A stretch of DNA of 64,000 bases from Mansonella perstans (Eukaryota; Nematoda; Chromadorea; Rhabditida; Onchocercidae). The position numbers and the translations under genes are program-made. Shown here one piece after another: positions 1-11,812 of the stretch. The DNA lies in contig JBAMDO010000140.1 of NCBI GenBank assembly GCA_037074765.1, forward strand, positions 62,001 to 126,000, written 5' to 3'. The notes beneath the pieces were generated by a model. It was not told the DNA's origin and made no database searches. It saw only the letters and a program-made list of their open reading frames with translations. Every line of letters starts with the position of its first letter. The stretch's first letter is position 1.

Positions 1-21
1 TCTTTCGCTTTCCTTTTCAAG

Positions 22-410
22 ACCCAACAAACAATGATGAGGGATCGCGCACGCAACTTAGTTAAATCTAAACGTTTTTCGAGTCAAAATAACATGGAAA
101 GTAAAGATCGAAGTGGTTAGTTTCAATCAAAACCATTGAATTAATTCAAATTGGCATTAAATAAATTAGAACTGGCATAAAACTGAATTAACTCGAATTA
201 ACACAACATATTTCGTTTTTAAATTAGCTTTGATTTGTCGCGAATTTTTTCTTGATTAAAAAATTAATGATTTTATGTCTTTGAAGCTGAAATTTGCCAT
301 TTATTCAACTTTCTTTTCCAGATGAAGGATGGAACAGAAGTGGTTTTTTTGCTCGTCGTTTGTGGCGAAAATTGCCAATGTCGAAATCATATTCTGATCT
401 CCGTTTCTAA
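22..410 (+). CDS. 3' end of an unidentified gene (last two coding exons), cut by the left window edge
   Basis: Two exons join cleanly. The first, 22-115, follows a TTTTCAAG acceptor, has no stop in frame 0 and ends with one base before a GTTAGT donor. The second, 322-410, follows a TTCTTTTCCAG acceptor, completes that codon and stops with TAA at 408-410. The joined tail is basic and serine-rich. It begins with TQQTMMRDRARN and ends RLWRKLPMSKSYSDLRF. The mix of Trp, Arg and Phe residues and the matching splice phases make it look coding. I do not recognise the family. The upstream part of the gene lies outside the window, so length and function cannot be stated. No clear AATAAA is seen in the 150 bp after the stop. 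Confidence 0.55.
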
Positions 411-3400
411 CATATTCTAAACTTTGTAACATAACAATACTACAACTTCTTCAACTTCTCTTTTTTATGTAGTTTCATTACTACCAGTCACTAATTTTTA
501 TGTTTTTGTTTATTTCTGAATAAGTAAAAGTAACTTAATGATCCCTTTGCGTTTACATTTGCAACACAGATTAATTTTACAAGGAGCGTAGGTGGCATGA
601 TTGAATAGAAATAGATTTAGAAATTCGAAGCAGTCTGCTTCGAATGCTTTGATTATTACGTTACAGCTACGGTAAGTTTAACTTTCTAGCATCACTGCCA
701 GTTCATAGTAGTGAACATCACCGTTATTATTATAACTGCCGCTGGTGGTTGTTATCATGATTATTATTATGACGTTTAGAATTAAGCATATATGCATATC
801 TTCTGTGAGAGCAAAGTGAAGATATAGCCAACTAAGGTTTGCTTGCACATTTCCAGTTCCCGCTTGCAGTTGATCTCAACTGATTTTTATTCTTGACAGG
901 ACTATATGCAACTTTTGATTTTGCATAGCGCAAAAAATCTACAGTGCTCATAATTTAAAAATAATTCGCAAGTGAATTCATTTTAAAGGTTAATTGAACT
1001 GCTACAGATTGATCTGCTTGCGGCCGCGCCATTTTTCCGCAGATAAGTTCCATTGAAACGAAGCATTTAGAACCAGAAGTTCAAAATGAAATCAGTAAGT
1101 TTCGCAAGCTACCTGAACGCGTGTATTACAATAAAGGATTGTGATCTTGTGTCACGTAAATGTAATGATAAGCGTGTGAACTAATAAGTTTTTTGAATCT
1201 TTTCTTATTGGTCATCTGTATTGAAGGCTGTTTCTTGTAATCATAATAAACAACGAAATTTAGGAAATCTCACATAGCAATCCGTAGTAAATAGTTAAAG
1301 TTTATTAGAGAATGCAATCCAAAGGTCACTAATATAGAGCTATTAGCAAAAGTCAAAATGCCGCAGAAGGACAGGCTTTCATCAAATTGCATTACAACTT
1401 ATTGCTACTTACTGAGCATTTGATTCGTGCAATTTAGATATAAATTTAAATCATTCCCTCAAGTTTATTTGGTGATCGATTTTGCAGATTGGACAAATGC
1501 CAATATCTGGCTATTAAACTTTACATCTTGAATTCAAATCATCGGCTAAGATATTCCGAAACAACAAGGTTGTTATTCTGATATTAGAACAGGAGAATCA
1601 AAGGGAATGAATGATTCCGCAAAAGGAGTATGTGTTAAATGTAGTTCTTGCGGAATTTACAGTGGTTTTTCATATTTACAGATCTGATTGCCATCAAATG
1701 ATTAAACTGAACTGTTTGTATATTTATTCAGAAGGAAAGTATGGGAAAAATCTTTGTCTGTCACACTTTGTCCACCATTAATGATCAGTGCAGCCAGAAC
1801 AGTGTTGCCAAAGCTAACTTCTAACTTTAGATGCTAATCCGTAAAGTAAATAGAATTTTGAATAATTACTTTCATAGAAAACTAGGCTTATTTGTTCGAT
1901 TAGATGGAAAGAAGGAGTTTATCAGTGAGAATTTTGTCAAGATTTCGAAGGTATATCCAAGTATTTAAAGAGCAAAATTGAAGAATAGTACGAAGTAGAT
2001 ACGTCCAAAATTCTCCAAGAGCTCCTGGTGATCGAAGCGATGCTGGCTGAATATTTTACTCTTCTTTTTATTTATTCATTTTTATAATTTGATTTTTACA
2101 AATTTTAAAAAACTCAACAATATGATGCAGAAATTCAATTGGATGATTTAAAGAACGAATTTCGGATGAGCGGCAAAAACAAGAAAGATGCGGAAAGAAG
2201 CAGCTTATAGAGTAGCAAAGTCCAATTTTTGTGAATATTTATGAGAAGCATAGGTATTATCAAACAAAAGTAACCGCTTTTCGTTTTTCAAACTTCTCTG
2301 TCTATGCTGAATATAAATTCTTTTTGTGTTTTCTCTTTCTCGTAAGTCGAGCATAAATTCTTGAGCGTGATACAACAGTTTATTACAGCACAACCAGCTA
2401 CTGCAATTTCAAATGATTTAGCGGCCTATGCTTCACTTTTTGCTTGGTGGCACCGTAATTTTTGCGTTGATTTATTTCAGCAATATTCACAATCGTCATT
2501 ACAGCATCGCGATTATTTCTCTTACTTTCTCCTGCTAACGAAAAACTGTAGCGTAGTTCAATGATATAAGAGAAATATATGAAGCAATGATAGAGTTGTC
2601 GCGACCGGACGATCATGCCATTCAAAGTTCTCCTGCCTGAATAGCTGGATTCTCTCTCGTTTAATGGACTGATCTGATATAGTTTAATATCGCAGATGTT
2701 GTCATTTCCGTAACCGAAATGATATAAGCTTGAGAAATTTAAGTGATTCTGGCCAAAAGGACTTAGTTTATAGTACATCATAATACCTTTCCAATATTTT
2801 TAATTAAAGCGAATTTGAAGGTATTTCGATTGTATGATCTTGACGCGCCAAAATAAGCGAGCATCAGTCATTACTGGTGAGCCATCCTGGTACCATTCGA
2901 TGTTTGGCTAAGTTACAGTGAAAAAATTTTTTAGAAAGATGGATTTTTTTTAACCACTTTTGTTTCAGAACAATTCAACATTAACTTATATCAGTAAAAG
3001 TCAAAACTATGAACTGAACAAGCTGCTAAAATTTGGAAGCACACCGTAGAAACAGATATTATGAATATTTCAAACAAATAGTGGAAACGAAAGAAACGAC
3101 TTTTTGTAGCAGAAACGCAATTGTGGCGCCTTTTGTTTCAAATTAGTCATTTTGTTTATTAATTAATGATTTAATTCGCTAAACCTAACTTTAATATATC
3201 ATAAGCTTTAGAAGAAGTTGGAGAAGAAATATTTGTAAGAATCATACTTAGTAGGCAAATGCATTTCAGATATTAATACTCAATCGATTATCTGATATAT
3301 TTTCGAATATTATCTAATAAATGATCACAGGTCTCATGAAAAGTGCAAAATATTGAAAATCAAGTAGACAGACAGACAAAATATCAAACTTCTAACTTCC

Positions 3401-4159
3401 TTAATTTTTCTGCTTATTGGGCATTCCAATGTTAAAAGTTCGATCAACTCAAAAAAAATCGAAATCAAACACTTTGCAACGGAAGGTCATAAACCGATTG
3501 TTTTAGCAAAAATACTCTCTTCATCATGGATCTTTTTTTCAACTGTTCCTCTTTCTTTTCCTTTTTCTTTTTCTTCATCAACCAGGGATATTTTCCGTGA
3601 TATATTTTCTTCAGTTTACTTTCGAATGTCTTTAAAATCCTTTAACTTCTCATAAATTTACAAATTACAGCATTATTCCCAAAATGATTACCAATTATAG
3701 GATCATTAAAAAACTCCAACTTGAAATTTGGGTCAGAATGATAGAGTAGAGATAGTCTGAATTTATGATTCCTATAAACCATTTTATTTTACCACAAATA
3801 ATTCTTTTGATTCAGTTCTCTCACATTCATTTTCATGATAAAAGAAATAAGAGAGTTTTCCAAAAATTTTTTGTTGAATTGGCACTGTGGGAATAGTTTG
3901 AATTTGTCTTATCTCTTCCCTTATATGTTCAAATTATATGAAATTTTCATGAAAAAATTTGCAATCATGATAACAACAATAGCGGGAAGAAACAACAAAC
4001 TTCGTGAGCTGAGGCGGACATAAACCTTTGGCTGCATACTTACTATATACGGCAGGTTCGAGTACTGCGCATTCCAAACAAATCCAACCATCTCAGTGGT
4101 TTTTTTGTGATCCTGACAGGTACTTGAACCGTCTTATCAGCACCGTAAAGTTTTGTGAT
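411..4159. other. Non-coding stretch, no gene recognised
   Basis: This is AT-rich sequence with short open frames only, the largest being a 127-codon frame on the minus strand at 2398-2781. None resembles a known protein, and none has flanking splice sites that build a model. An ATG followed after two codons by a GTAAGT donor occurs near 1086, but no partner exon was found. It is probably 3' flank and intergenic DNA. Confidence 0.5.
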
Positions 4160-4338
4160 GAATTGTTCAGTTAAATTCATCATCATCATCATCATCAAAC
4201 GAGAAGTAAACAACCGCCCATTGCTCATAATGACTTTCCTTCTGATTAACAATTTTTTAAAGCATTTCAGTTTGATCTGTTTTATAAAATTTCCGTTATC
4301 TCTCAGAGAAAAATTCGATGAATTTAACTGAACAATTC
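4160..4338. repeat. 22-bp perfect inverted repeat with a loop of about 135 bp
   Basis: The 22 bases at 4160-4181 are the exact reverse complement of 4317-4338. The left arm runs directly into a short CAT repeat (4178-4198). A transcript of this region could fold into a stem. There is no family assignment. Confidence 0.75.
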
Positions 4339-5116
4339 CAGAAATGTTGTTACTTTCGGTAGAACACATGTAATACAGTTGAAGAAGATGCGTGGACATC
4401 ACCAAAATACTGCACGGCAGAATATTTTCAATTTTAACACGATATCCTATACTTCTATTCAATTTAACTATTACACCCGCTGTCCATTGTTTTCTTGGAA
4501 AATTCAATACATTTCAGAAAATGAGCAATTCAGCAAGTTCTGTTTTTTTTTGGTAATCGAAAATTCTTAAATGCATTATTTGAATTCGCTTAAGAAATTC
4601 GTAAATTTTTTTATTCTCAGCTGATCGGATGATTGCACATTTCTACTTCATGTTTGGAAATATTGTTGAAAAAAGGAGCTCAAACTCAGGAAATCATAGT
4701 GAATCAACAGCACGATGAAAGATCGCATATTTAGCTTTAAGAAATGAGCCAAAAATTATGGTTGCTATAGAGATATCGCTCGAATTCTGCTGTTGACGAC
4801 AGCTGATGAAAATAATTGTAGTATAATGTCCGTAGTGATCGAATGTTCCACGGATGATGTTTATTACACATGGCTTTTTTATTTCATGGTTTCTATTCAT
4901 AAACTTTCCTAATTCCCTTACCCAATTTAATTTTAAACAGTATACTTATTTTACCGAGGTTTTCAGGCTTAATGGGACAGTAAATTTTATCTTTAAGAAA
5001 ATGTAATATGATTTGTTGAGATGATTGATAGCGATTCTGATAATGCTGCAGATTTACTTAAAGTAAGTTTGTACTATTTGCAAACAAAAAAGGAAAAAGC
5101 TTTTATCGAGATAACC

Positions 5117-5982
5117 GAGAAATTTTGTAATATGTTAAAGTAAACAAAGCACTTGTTTGATAAAGGATTCATCATGTCATACAAAAAATAAAAATAAAAT
5201 GAATGTTTTTCCATAGCTGAAGTAGTGAGTGAGTTATCCAATTTTTTCATCGCATGAAGCTTAACGTATTATATTGTCGTGGTACATCCGACTGGCTAGT
5301 ATTTATAAAGGGTTTCACTTTCCTAACATCAGTCCTTGATAAGCTTCCGTGTTCGATACAGTTTCCTGATCCTCAGCTCAAATTTCATCTCCAACTCCAT
5401 TTCCAATTCATCAGTTCAACTCCCGAAAATCCCCCTTCTTAGAGACGGAACTATAACTGGATTTTGTATTTTTTATATTCACTAATAATACTATTGCTGT
5501 CATCAATAAACCTTTAGCAAGTATCATGCTTCAGTCAGGTAACACCATCATCACCATTTCTATTGGTATTATTTTTTGTTCACGACTTTTGATGCTCAAG
5601 ATGAGGTACGACGGCCACAAGCAACAAACCAGCAAAAGAATGGAAGATTTTCTCCATGAAGTGAAAGCAATGGATGAAACCTCGGCCACCAATTTTTGTC
5701 GTGAACAAACAATAATACCAATAGTAATCGAACGCCGAAGTTTATCAGGACTGATGTTAGGAAAGGGAAACCCTATACAAATATTAGCCAACTGGATGTA
5801 CCACGACAATATAATAAGTTAAGCTTCATGCGATAAAAAAATTGGATAACTCACTCATCACTTAAGATATGAAAAAAAAACATTCATTTTATTTCTTTTT
5901 TTTTTTTTTTTTTTTGTATGATATGATGAATCCTTTATCAAACAAGTATTTTATTTGCTTTAACGTATTACCAGAATTTCTC
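5117..5982. repeat. Large fold-back (inverted repeat) element with arms of about 240 bp
   Basis: The left arm 5117-5357 and right arm 5727-5982 are diverged reverse complements. Long stretches are shared, for example GAGTGAGTTATCCAATTTTT and TATTATATTGTCGTGGTACA. A second arm pair lies further in: 5558-5586 against 5698-5728, which contains TTGTTCACGAC. The right arm is continuous from outer to inner pair, whereas the left arm is split by about 200 bp (5358-5557), which looks like an insertion. The arms differ by point changes and by an A/T run (20 T at 5896-5915), so the element is not recent. Open frames across it on both strands are by-products of the symmetry. It could be a non-autonomous fold-back or MITE-like transposon, or a local inverted duplication. 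No target-site duplication was identified. Confidence 0.75.
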
Positions 5983-6039
5983 AGCTTTCTGAGAGTATTA
6001 TATGTCGGGAAAGTTTTTTGTCTCGTGGCCCAGTCGAAT

Positions 6040-6061
6040 CTCAAACTTGGGTAATTGAACT
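6040..6061 (-). other. SL1 spliced-leader sequence copy, antisense and not an SL RNA gene
   Basis: The plus strand reads CTCAAACTTGGGTAATT and then GAACT. This is the reverse complement of the conserved 22-nt nematode SL1 leader, with 20 of 22 positions matching by eye and the first 17 exact. On the minus strand the leader is followed directly by ATTCGACTGG, not by a GT splice donor, so it is not the exon of a working SL RNA gene. It lies 57 bp outside the right arm of the fold-back element. A retroposed copy of a trans-spliced mRNA would look like this. Confidence 0.6.
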
Positions 6062-6338
6062 TTTATTGGAAAAATTAGATAAGGATATAAGTGATTAAGT
6101 AAATGAAGCAAAGAATTAATGAATGAATGTACGAAGCCGTGAGTATACGAATGTACGAACGTACCAAAAATGTGCAGTTTGAGGATCGAGAGTCTATATA
6201 TAGTTGTAGAGGAGGCGGGATTAATGGCTTAAGACAAAGGTCGTAAGGTCACAATGATAAAGGAGTTAGATTAATTATGGTTCACTGTGGATAAGTTACA
6301 ATGGCGGTATCTTTGATGTGATACAGTAACAGGATGTG

Positions 6339-6404
6339 ATTTACACAAGCAAAAATGTCACAACGAATGTTATTTACATAAGCAAAAAATGTCACAAAAA
6401 TGTT
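6339..6404. repeat. 33-bp tandem duplication
   Basis: There are two adjacent copies, 6339-6371 and 6372-6404, differing at a few positions. The shared core reads AAAATGTCACAA. It lies in the upstream flank of the coiled-coil gene. Confidence 0.8.
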
Positions 6405-6565
6405 ATAAGAAGAGCAGATCACTTTCCCGAATTCGGATTTTCCGACATTATATGCTCAGAACATAAATGCATAATGAATCCATACTGAGTGCTAAGTCCT
6501 AAAGTATTCAGACATTAATAGATTTAAATCATATGGATTATTTTCGTTTTAAATTTTTCAATAAT

Positions 6566-6575
6566 TATTTTTCAG
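6566..6575 (+). promoter_or_regulatory. Likely trans-splice (SL) acceptor in front of the dyf-19-like start codon
   Basis: ATTTTTCAG lies 12 bases before the chosen ATG (6588), with no open first exon visible upstream. A strong acceptor just ahead of the initiator ATG is the usual picture for SL1 addition in nematodes. An ordinary intron from an upstream untranslated exon would look the same. Confidence 0.5.
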
Positions 6576-6587
6576 GACACTGATAAT

Positions 6588-9500
6588 ATGGATGAGGAAT
6601 TTTTTGGAAAAAAAAAAGATGCTGTACCAAGAAAAGGCCTTTCGAATATTGATGATTTGTTTGGTGAACCTCAAAAGGTTTATTTCTTTCCTTTGCTTCA
6701 ATATCTAGAAATTCGTGGAAAACATCTATGCTAGCATTTATTATTAAATTTTTAGAATCATTGGTAAAGAATTTATTCATATATAATTTTTTGATAAAAA
6801 GAGTCAAAAGACTGTTGCATCAAATTTTGTTGCATTTTATAATGCAACCTAATACATATCATCAGGAGAAAAAGTTCAAAAAAAGTATGGATGACTTCTT
6901 TCCTACAAAAAAACCAGCTGTATCATTTATGGACGAATTAAGTGATGCTGAACTTCAACAGGTTTCCTTTTGTTTTGTTGAAATTATAAGAAGCTTCTTT
7001 TTTTTTCATTTTGTAACACTTCATTATAAGCGGTGAAATGCACTTATGAATATATTTAAATAAATTTCAGCGAGAGCAAGCAGCAATATCAAGAAAAAAT
7101 AAAATGTCAGAAGACCCACCAGAGTGAGCAAATCTTCATATTTCTAAATAAATACACTCTTCAATTCATTGTCTTTTCTATGTCATCAGTATGTTGTTTT
7201 TATCATTTTCCGCCGTATCATGATAACTTTCTCGATTTTGTTATCACACTGACACCAAATATGATAAACTTCAGGGGCATTATATAAAGCAGTTTTTACG
7301 AAGATTAATAACCAGCACATCATATTAAGGGGTATCAAACTAAAAAAATTAAACAGAACTTTGTTACAGAACTAGAGGTGCAGTCACTATTGCGACAACT
7401 TGTGATCGTCCAACAAAAGTCGTTACTAAAACAGCTCCCGATTTGGCGAGTATATTCGGGTCAGGATCTAGGTGAGTATCAGATTTGTTTCGAAGAATGA
7501 GAAAAATCGTGCACTAATTACTTTCTCTGTTTTTTGTAAGTACCAACAGAACGGGAAATTTCCATTATCATTTAAAATGAAATTTAGTACTTCAATTGAT
7601 GTTTTCCATTAATACAATCGTTTCCATCTTTGATCCAGAACACTTGATTTTAGATGTCGGATACTTACCATTTGCTGGCTTTATAAACTATATTTAACCT
7701 ACTCTATTACTGCCAATCAAAGTTCATGTCAAACGTGGAAAACTTTGGACACAACAGATCTTGCACATAACATTATTAAATATTCGTAAATGGTAGCTAA
7801 TATCGTTAGATAAAATTCACACTTCACTAAAGAATGGTCAATAATGCATGATGAATTTCAATTTATTATTTATGAGAATCATGCAAATATTCTAGATTAT
7901 TATGCATTTATGCAATTTCAAAATAATGAAAATAAGGAGTAACAAATATGCAGTAAGGATTTCCGGCTCAAGATGCCATGTTGAGGCATAATACTGAAAT
8001 TGACTCCAATAATAGAATGAAGGAATCCGTAAATTAATGGATATCAATCAAAGAAGGTTAACATGACTCATGCTGGTAGCTGGCCATCATCGATACTTGA
8101 CTTACACAGAATTGATATTGAAATTGTTTCTTATGTAACTGTGTTAGTGTTAAAAAGGAAGAAAGAGAGAATACAGAGCTTGCGAAGTACTTTGATAAAT
8201 GGGTTATTGAATTTTAGTCTATTGTTCAGATTTGTTAATTTTTTTTTAAATAAAATAGCAAATATGGTAATAGGCATCGAGCAAGCAACTGGGCAGGAAA
8301 AGCCACTGAAAGAAAAATTGGTGCGGGCGGCAAAGCTGATGAAAATGAACGATTTAACGATTCAAGTCAATTTGATTCAACAAATAATCGAAAGAATCGG
8401 ATGATAAACCCGCTGCTTGAAATTCCTGGATATGATCACATAGAACGGTGAAGATACAATTTAACCGAAATGATTCTAATTTTGCACTTGAGTTAAAGAA
8501 ATGAGAAGATGAGATCTCACTTCCCAATTGATGCTGTTGATTGTAGAATGGAAAACGAAATTAATCGTCTGAACCGGGAAATAGAATTTTTAAAGCGTAA
8601 ACAAACGGCACGAGAAGAAGCGTTGGTGGAAGAATGGAGAGAAAAAATGAAACGTCGAGAACGGCAATTTGAAGAAGACTTTGCTGATCTCGAGGAAAAT
8701 AATCGGTCATTTTTATTCGCCATCCGAGATTATTTATCACTTAATACTTATCAATTAAATATAAAGTAAAGGCATATTTGATGTTCCTAACATTTTTAAT
8801 TTCAATTTTGTTTTTCATATTTGCAGGAAGCAGATGATTCGTTTGAAAAATGACCATGAAAACGTGTCCAAATCAATTCGTGAGATGTTCCACAGCCAAA
8901 TCGAAACACTGATGGAGGAAAAAAAAGAATTAAAGTTTTTTTTTCCCGTTTACTAATTAGTTCACTTCCCATACATTATGATCCATACAATAATATATAT
9001 TTTATTTTCCAGAAATTATGAGGAAATGGTGGTGAAAATGGATGAACTGGTTACAAAAATAAGTGAAGTGACGATAAATTTGAATAAGCAAATGGATAAA
9101 AATAACTCGGATCAAAGCCATTACATTTCATTCAGAGAGCAACAGCTCGGAATCCGAGAAGAAAGGTTTGTGAACAAAAAGAATGCTTTATGAGAGATCA
9201 ACCCGGTAATGCATTGCTTAGAGGGGGGTTTAAACCTAGGTTTTTCAAATCATTAAGGATTTAATAGTAATTGATTCGGTATTTGTTATGATTCGTCTTC
9301 AGAAATCACTCAACGAGTAATAAAAATTCAGAATCAAAAAGGAAGAAGAGTGGCTGGCGAATGAAAAACAACATGTGATCGAATTAAATTTGAGACTGCA
9401 AAGTTTGTACGACAGTAACGAACAAAATATTCTAAAAGTTGGTACCTTTTTGATATTAGCATGGTCATTCAGCGCTGACCAAGTGCAAAGCAGTAACATA

Positions 9501-11009
9501 GGGAAAAAGTAACCTAATCGTTCGATGATCCTGGAGTATATGATAATCATTGACAGTGAAGATCAGAAATTTCAAATGGACATTTACATTTGAACTAAGA
9601 AATCAGATCAATTTATAATTATAGTACAGCAATAATCAATCTTAGTTATTCACAATTAACTGTAATTGCGATCAATCCTTTCTTAAAAAGGATATTAGAA
9701 CTCCGAATCCAGAAAAATTTGACTTTTACATCAAGCAATTCCTCAGATACTTAGTTCGTTTATGTTGAAGTTCTGCAATTTTATTGAAATACAATCAAAT
9801 AATTGAATACAATCCAAAATCCCGCAAAACTAACCACTTTAGGAAAAGTGGCAAGTACGTGAAGAACGCCAAAAATTGAAAGCAGAAAAAGAAGCATTTA
9901 AAAGTGAGCAGCTAAAAATTCTGGATGCAGCAGAACAACAAAAGATTGAAATTGAAACTTCAAAGGTTGTGTCAGTTAAATTTATTGTCGTTGAGTAAAG
10001 AATCATTTTCTCAAATATAAATCAATCTTAAAAGTTTCAATTTCCTTGTATCCTTCATAGAAAGCACATTTCTAGAGTTCGGGAAAAATGATCACTTTCA
10101 ATTTTCTTTTGCAGTCTAATTTTCTCCGCGACCAGCATGATCTGATAATGCGAGTAATGGCTGCAAAATCATCGTTGGAAGCTGAGAAGAGTGCATTTGA
10201 TGCACAACGTCAACAGGATGTGGCTAGGCTGAAAATAGAAGCCGAGCAGCTTGATCATAAATTGGAAGAAGTCTATTCATTTTAAAAACATTTGACAGCA
10301 ATCTGTATTGTTAACAATTTAAATAATTAGGATTAATTCGTTTCCAGGTGCGAAATGCTGAAGACATTTTACAGAATACGCAAAGAATTTATGAACAGAA
10401 ATATCAACAGGTATTTCTATTTTCTATCTTATTTAGAGATCAAAAGCTATGATAGGACTTATCAATTTTCTTTTCCTTCATTTCTAGCTGGTAACATTGG
10501 AACGAGCACTTGTAGATGAATGTTTCGAATTGGAACGATGTCGCAAGCAGCTGGAAACCATTCAAAACGATACTTGTAAGAAACATATTCCAACGAATGA
10601 ACAGTTTCAGGTAGGCAACAGGAACAATATGCACAGGTAAGCACCAAAAACAATATACCATCAATGATTTAGATTTGTGTATTGTCCATGGTGGCTAGGA
10701 ATTCAGATTCATCAAATTCAGTTATAAAATATGGTGCATGCAAAATTTAAGAGAATTTTCCTGTTCTCTACCATATATTTGCCATTCTCAAGTTGTCTTC
10801 AAGAGAACTGAACCGAAATGTTTACAGCAAGTAATACCAACACTGGATACTGACTTCATCACAGATCCGTACATCGACAAAAGGCCCAACGGAAGGTTAT
10901 TTACCCTTCTGATTTATAACAGATATATAGCAAAGCTGGAACTTGTAAGAATTTATAATATGCGTCTCAAATTTTTTTAGGGAGAGAAAAACCAACTATG
11001 CGTTATTAA
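6588..11009 (+). CDS. dyf-19: Coiled-coil protein, probable FBF1 / DYF-19 orthologue (ciliary transition fibre)
   Basis: Sixteen exons splice in frame to 549 codons: 6588-6677, 6866-6961, 7071-7123, 7370-7471, 8274-8447, 8514-8705 (acceptor could be 8499), 8827-8934, 9013-9165, 9332-9437, 9843-9965, 10115-10270, 10348-10410, 10488-10610, 10828-10895, 10931-10944, 10981-11009. The N-terminal half is low-complexity and acidic/basic, with short repeated motifs (NIDDLFGEPQ, SMDDFFPTKKP, APDLASIFGSG). The C-terminal half from about residue 185 is almost unbroken charged coiled coil (EEWREKMKRRERQFEED, RKQMIRLKNDHE, EKWQVREERQKLKAEKEA). This layout and length fit FBF1, which in C. elegans (DYF-19) sits on transition fibres and gates entry of intraflagellar transport into cilia. 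That match is by overall architecture, so another centrosomal coiled-coil protein remains possible. Less certain parts are the 14-bp exon at 10931 and the last three exons generally. Confidence 0.6.
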
Positions 11010-11112
11010 AGATGCATACCGAAGTGCCGAACAGTGTTGCTTCAGAACAAAGTCTAAATATGCAGCCTTAAAAATTGTGATTCATTCCTCTATTGCACTT
11101 CGATCGTAAACA

Positions 11113-11118
11113 AATAAA
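11113..11118 (+). terminator. Poly(A) signal AATAAA of the dyf-19-like gene
   Basis: AATAAA lies about 100 bp after the proposed stop at 11007-11009. It supports the end of the plus-strand gene before the convergent efk-1 gene begins. Confidence 0.5.
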
Positions 11119-11812
11119 ACAGTGAGTTTGAAATTGCCTCAGTGTTACTATTAACGAGAATACTAATAAATAAACTTAATGGACTGTGAAATGCTAAAAA
11201 CCACAGAAATTTGAAACCTTTTACTTCTAAGATAATAAGAAAATGTGCAAATAACTAAACAAAGATATCATTCCAGTAATAAGACGAAGACTGAAATTTA
11301 TTGCATACGACTGAAAATACGTAATGGAAGATCGATTGCAAAACACGCTAACAATTCGACACCAAGCTCCAAATTATCAGCCCTAGAAAAAGTGAAGAAC
11401 AAACAAGGCGGTAAAGAAAATTAGCAATAAAACCTGTAGCACTAGTAAACAACAGTAAAAAATGAAAATAAAACACTGCAGGTGGTATTTCCTGCCTATC
11501 AATCTGACCCAGGAAAAAGAATCTTACGAATAAAATTTCGTAAATTACAAAAACCTATTATATTTCAAGTGACTATTTAGATCACATCAAAAGTACCTAA
11601 ACGCACATAACAATTTCGCAATCTGTTCACCATTTGCGCAGTTATAAATTATCCTGAATGATCAAAACTGTTGTGAAGAAGTAAAGAAATATCTTGAATA
11701 CCTAGAGGAAATAAAAAAATTCTGAAGAACAGAGATAATCTAAATGAGGTGAGCCGTACCTTAAAATAGACAAGATATATTAAAAATACAACTTAAGGCC
11801 TGAAATACATGC
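11119..11812. other. Convergent intergenic region between dyf-19-like and efk-1
   Basis: About 0.7 kb separates the two stop codons' flanks. The sequence is A-rich and no open frame or structured element was recognised. It should hold the 3' UTRs of both genes. Confidence 0.5.

Noticed and set aside
1086..1100. Start-like ATGAAATCA followed by GTAAGT
   Set aside because: No downstream exon found that continues it.
2398..2781. 127-codon open frame on the minus strand
   Set aside because: No family likeness and no conserved motif; a frame of this length can occur by chance here.
4043..4507. 154-codon open frame on the minus strand
   Set aside because: Contains a run of Met from a CAT repeat and the 22-bp inverted repeat, resembles nothing known and has no supporting splice or start signals.
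5526..5822. Open frames of 92-98 codons on both strands
   Set aside because: They mirror each other across the fold-back element; the symmetry explains them.
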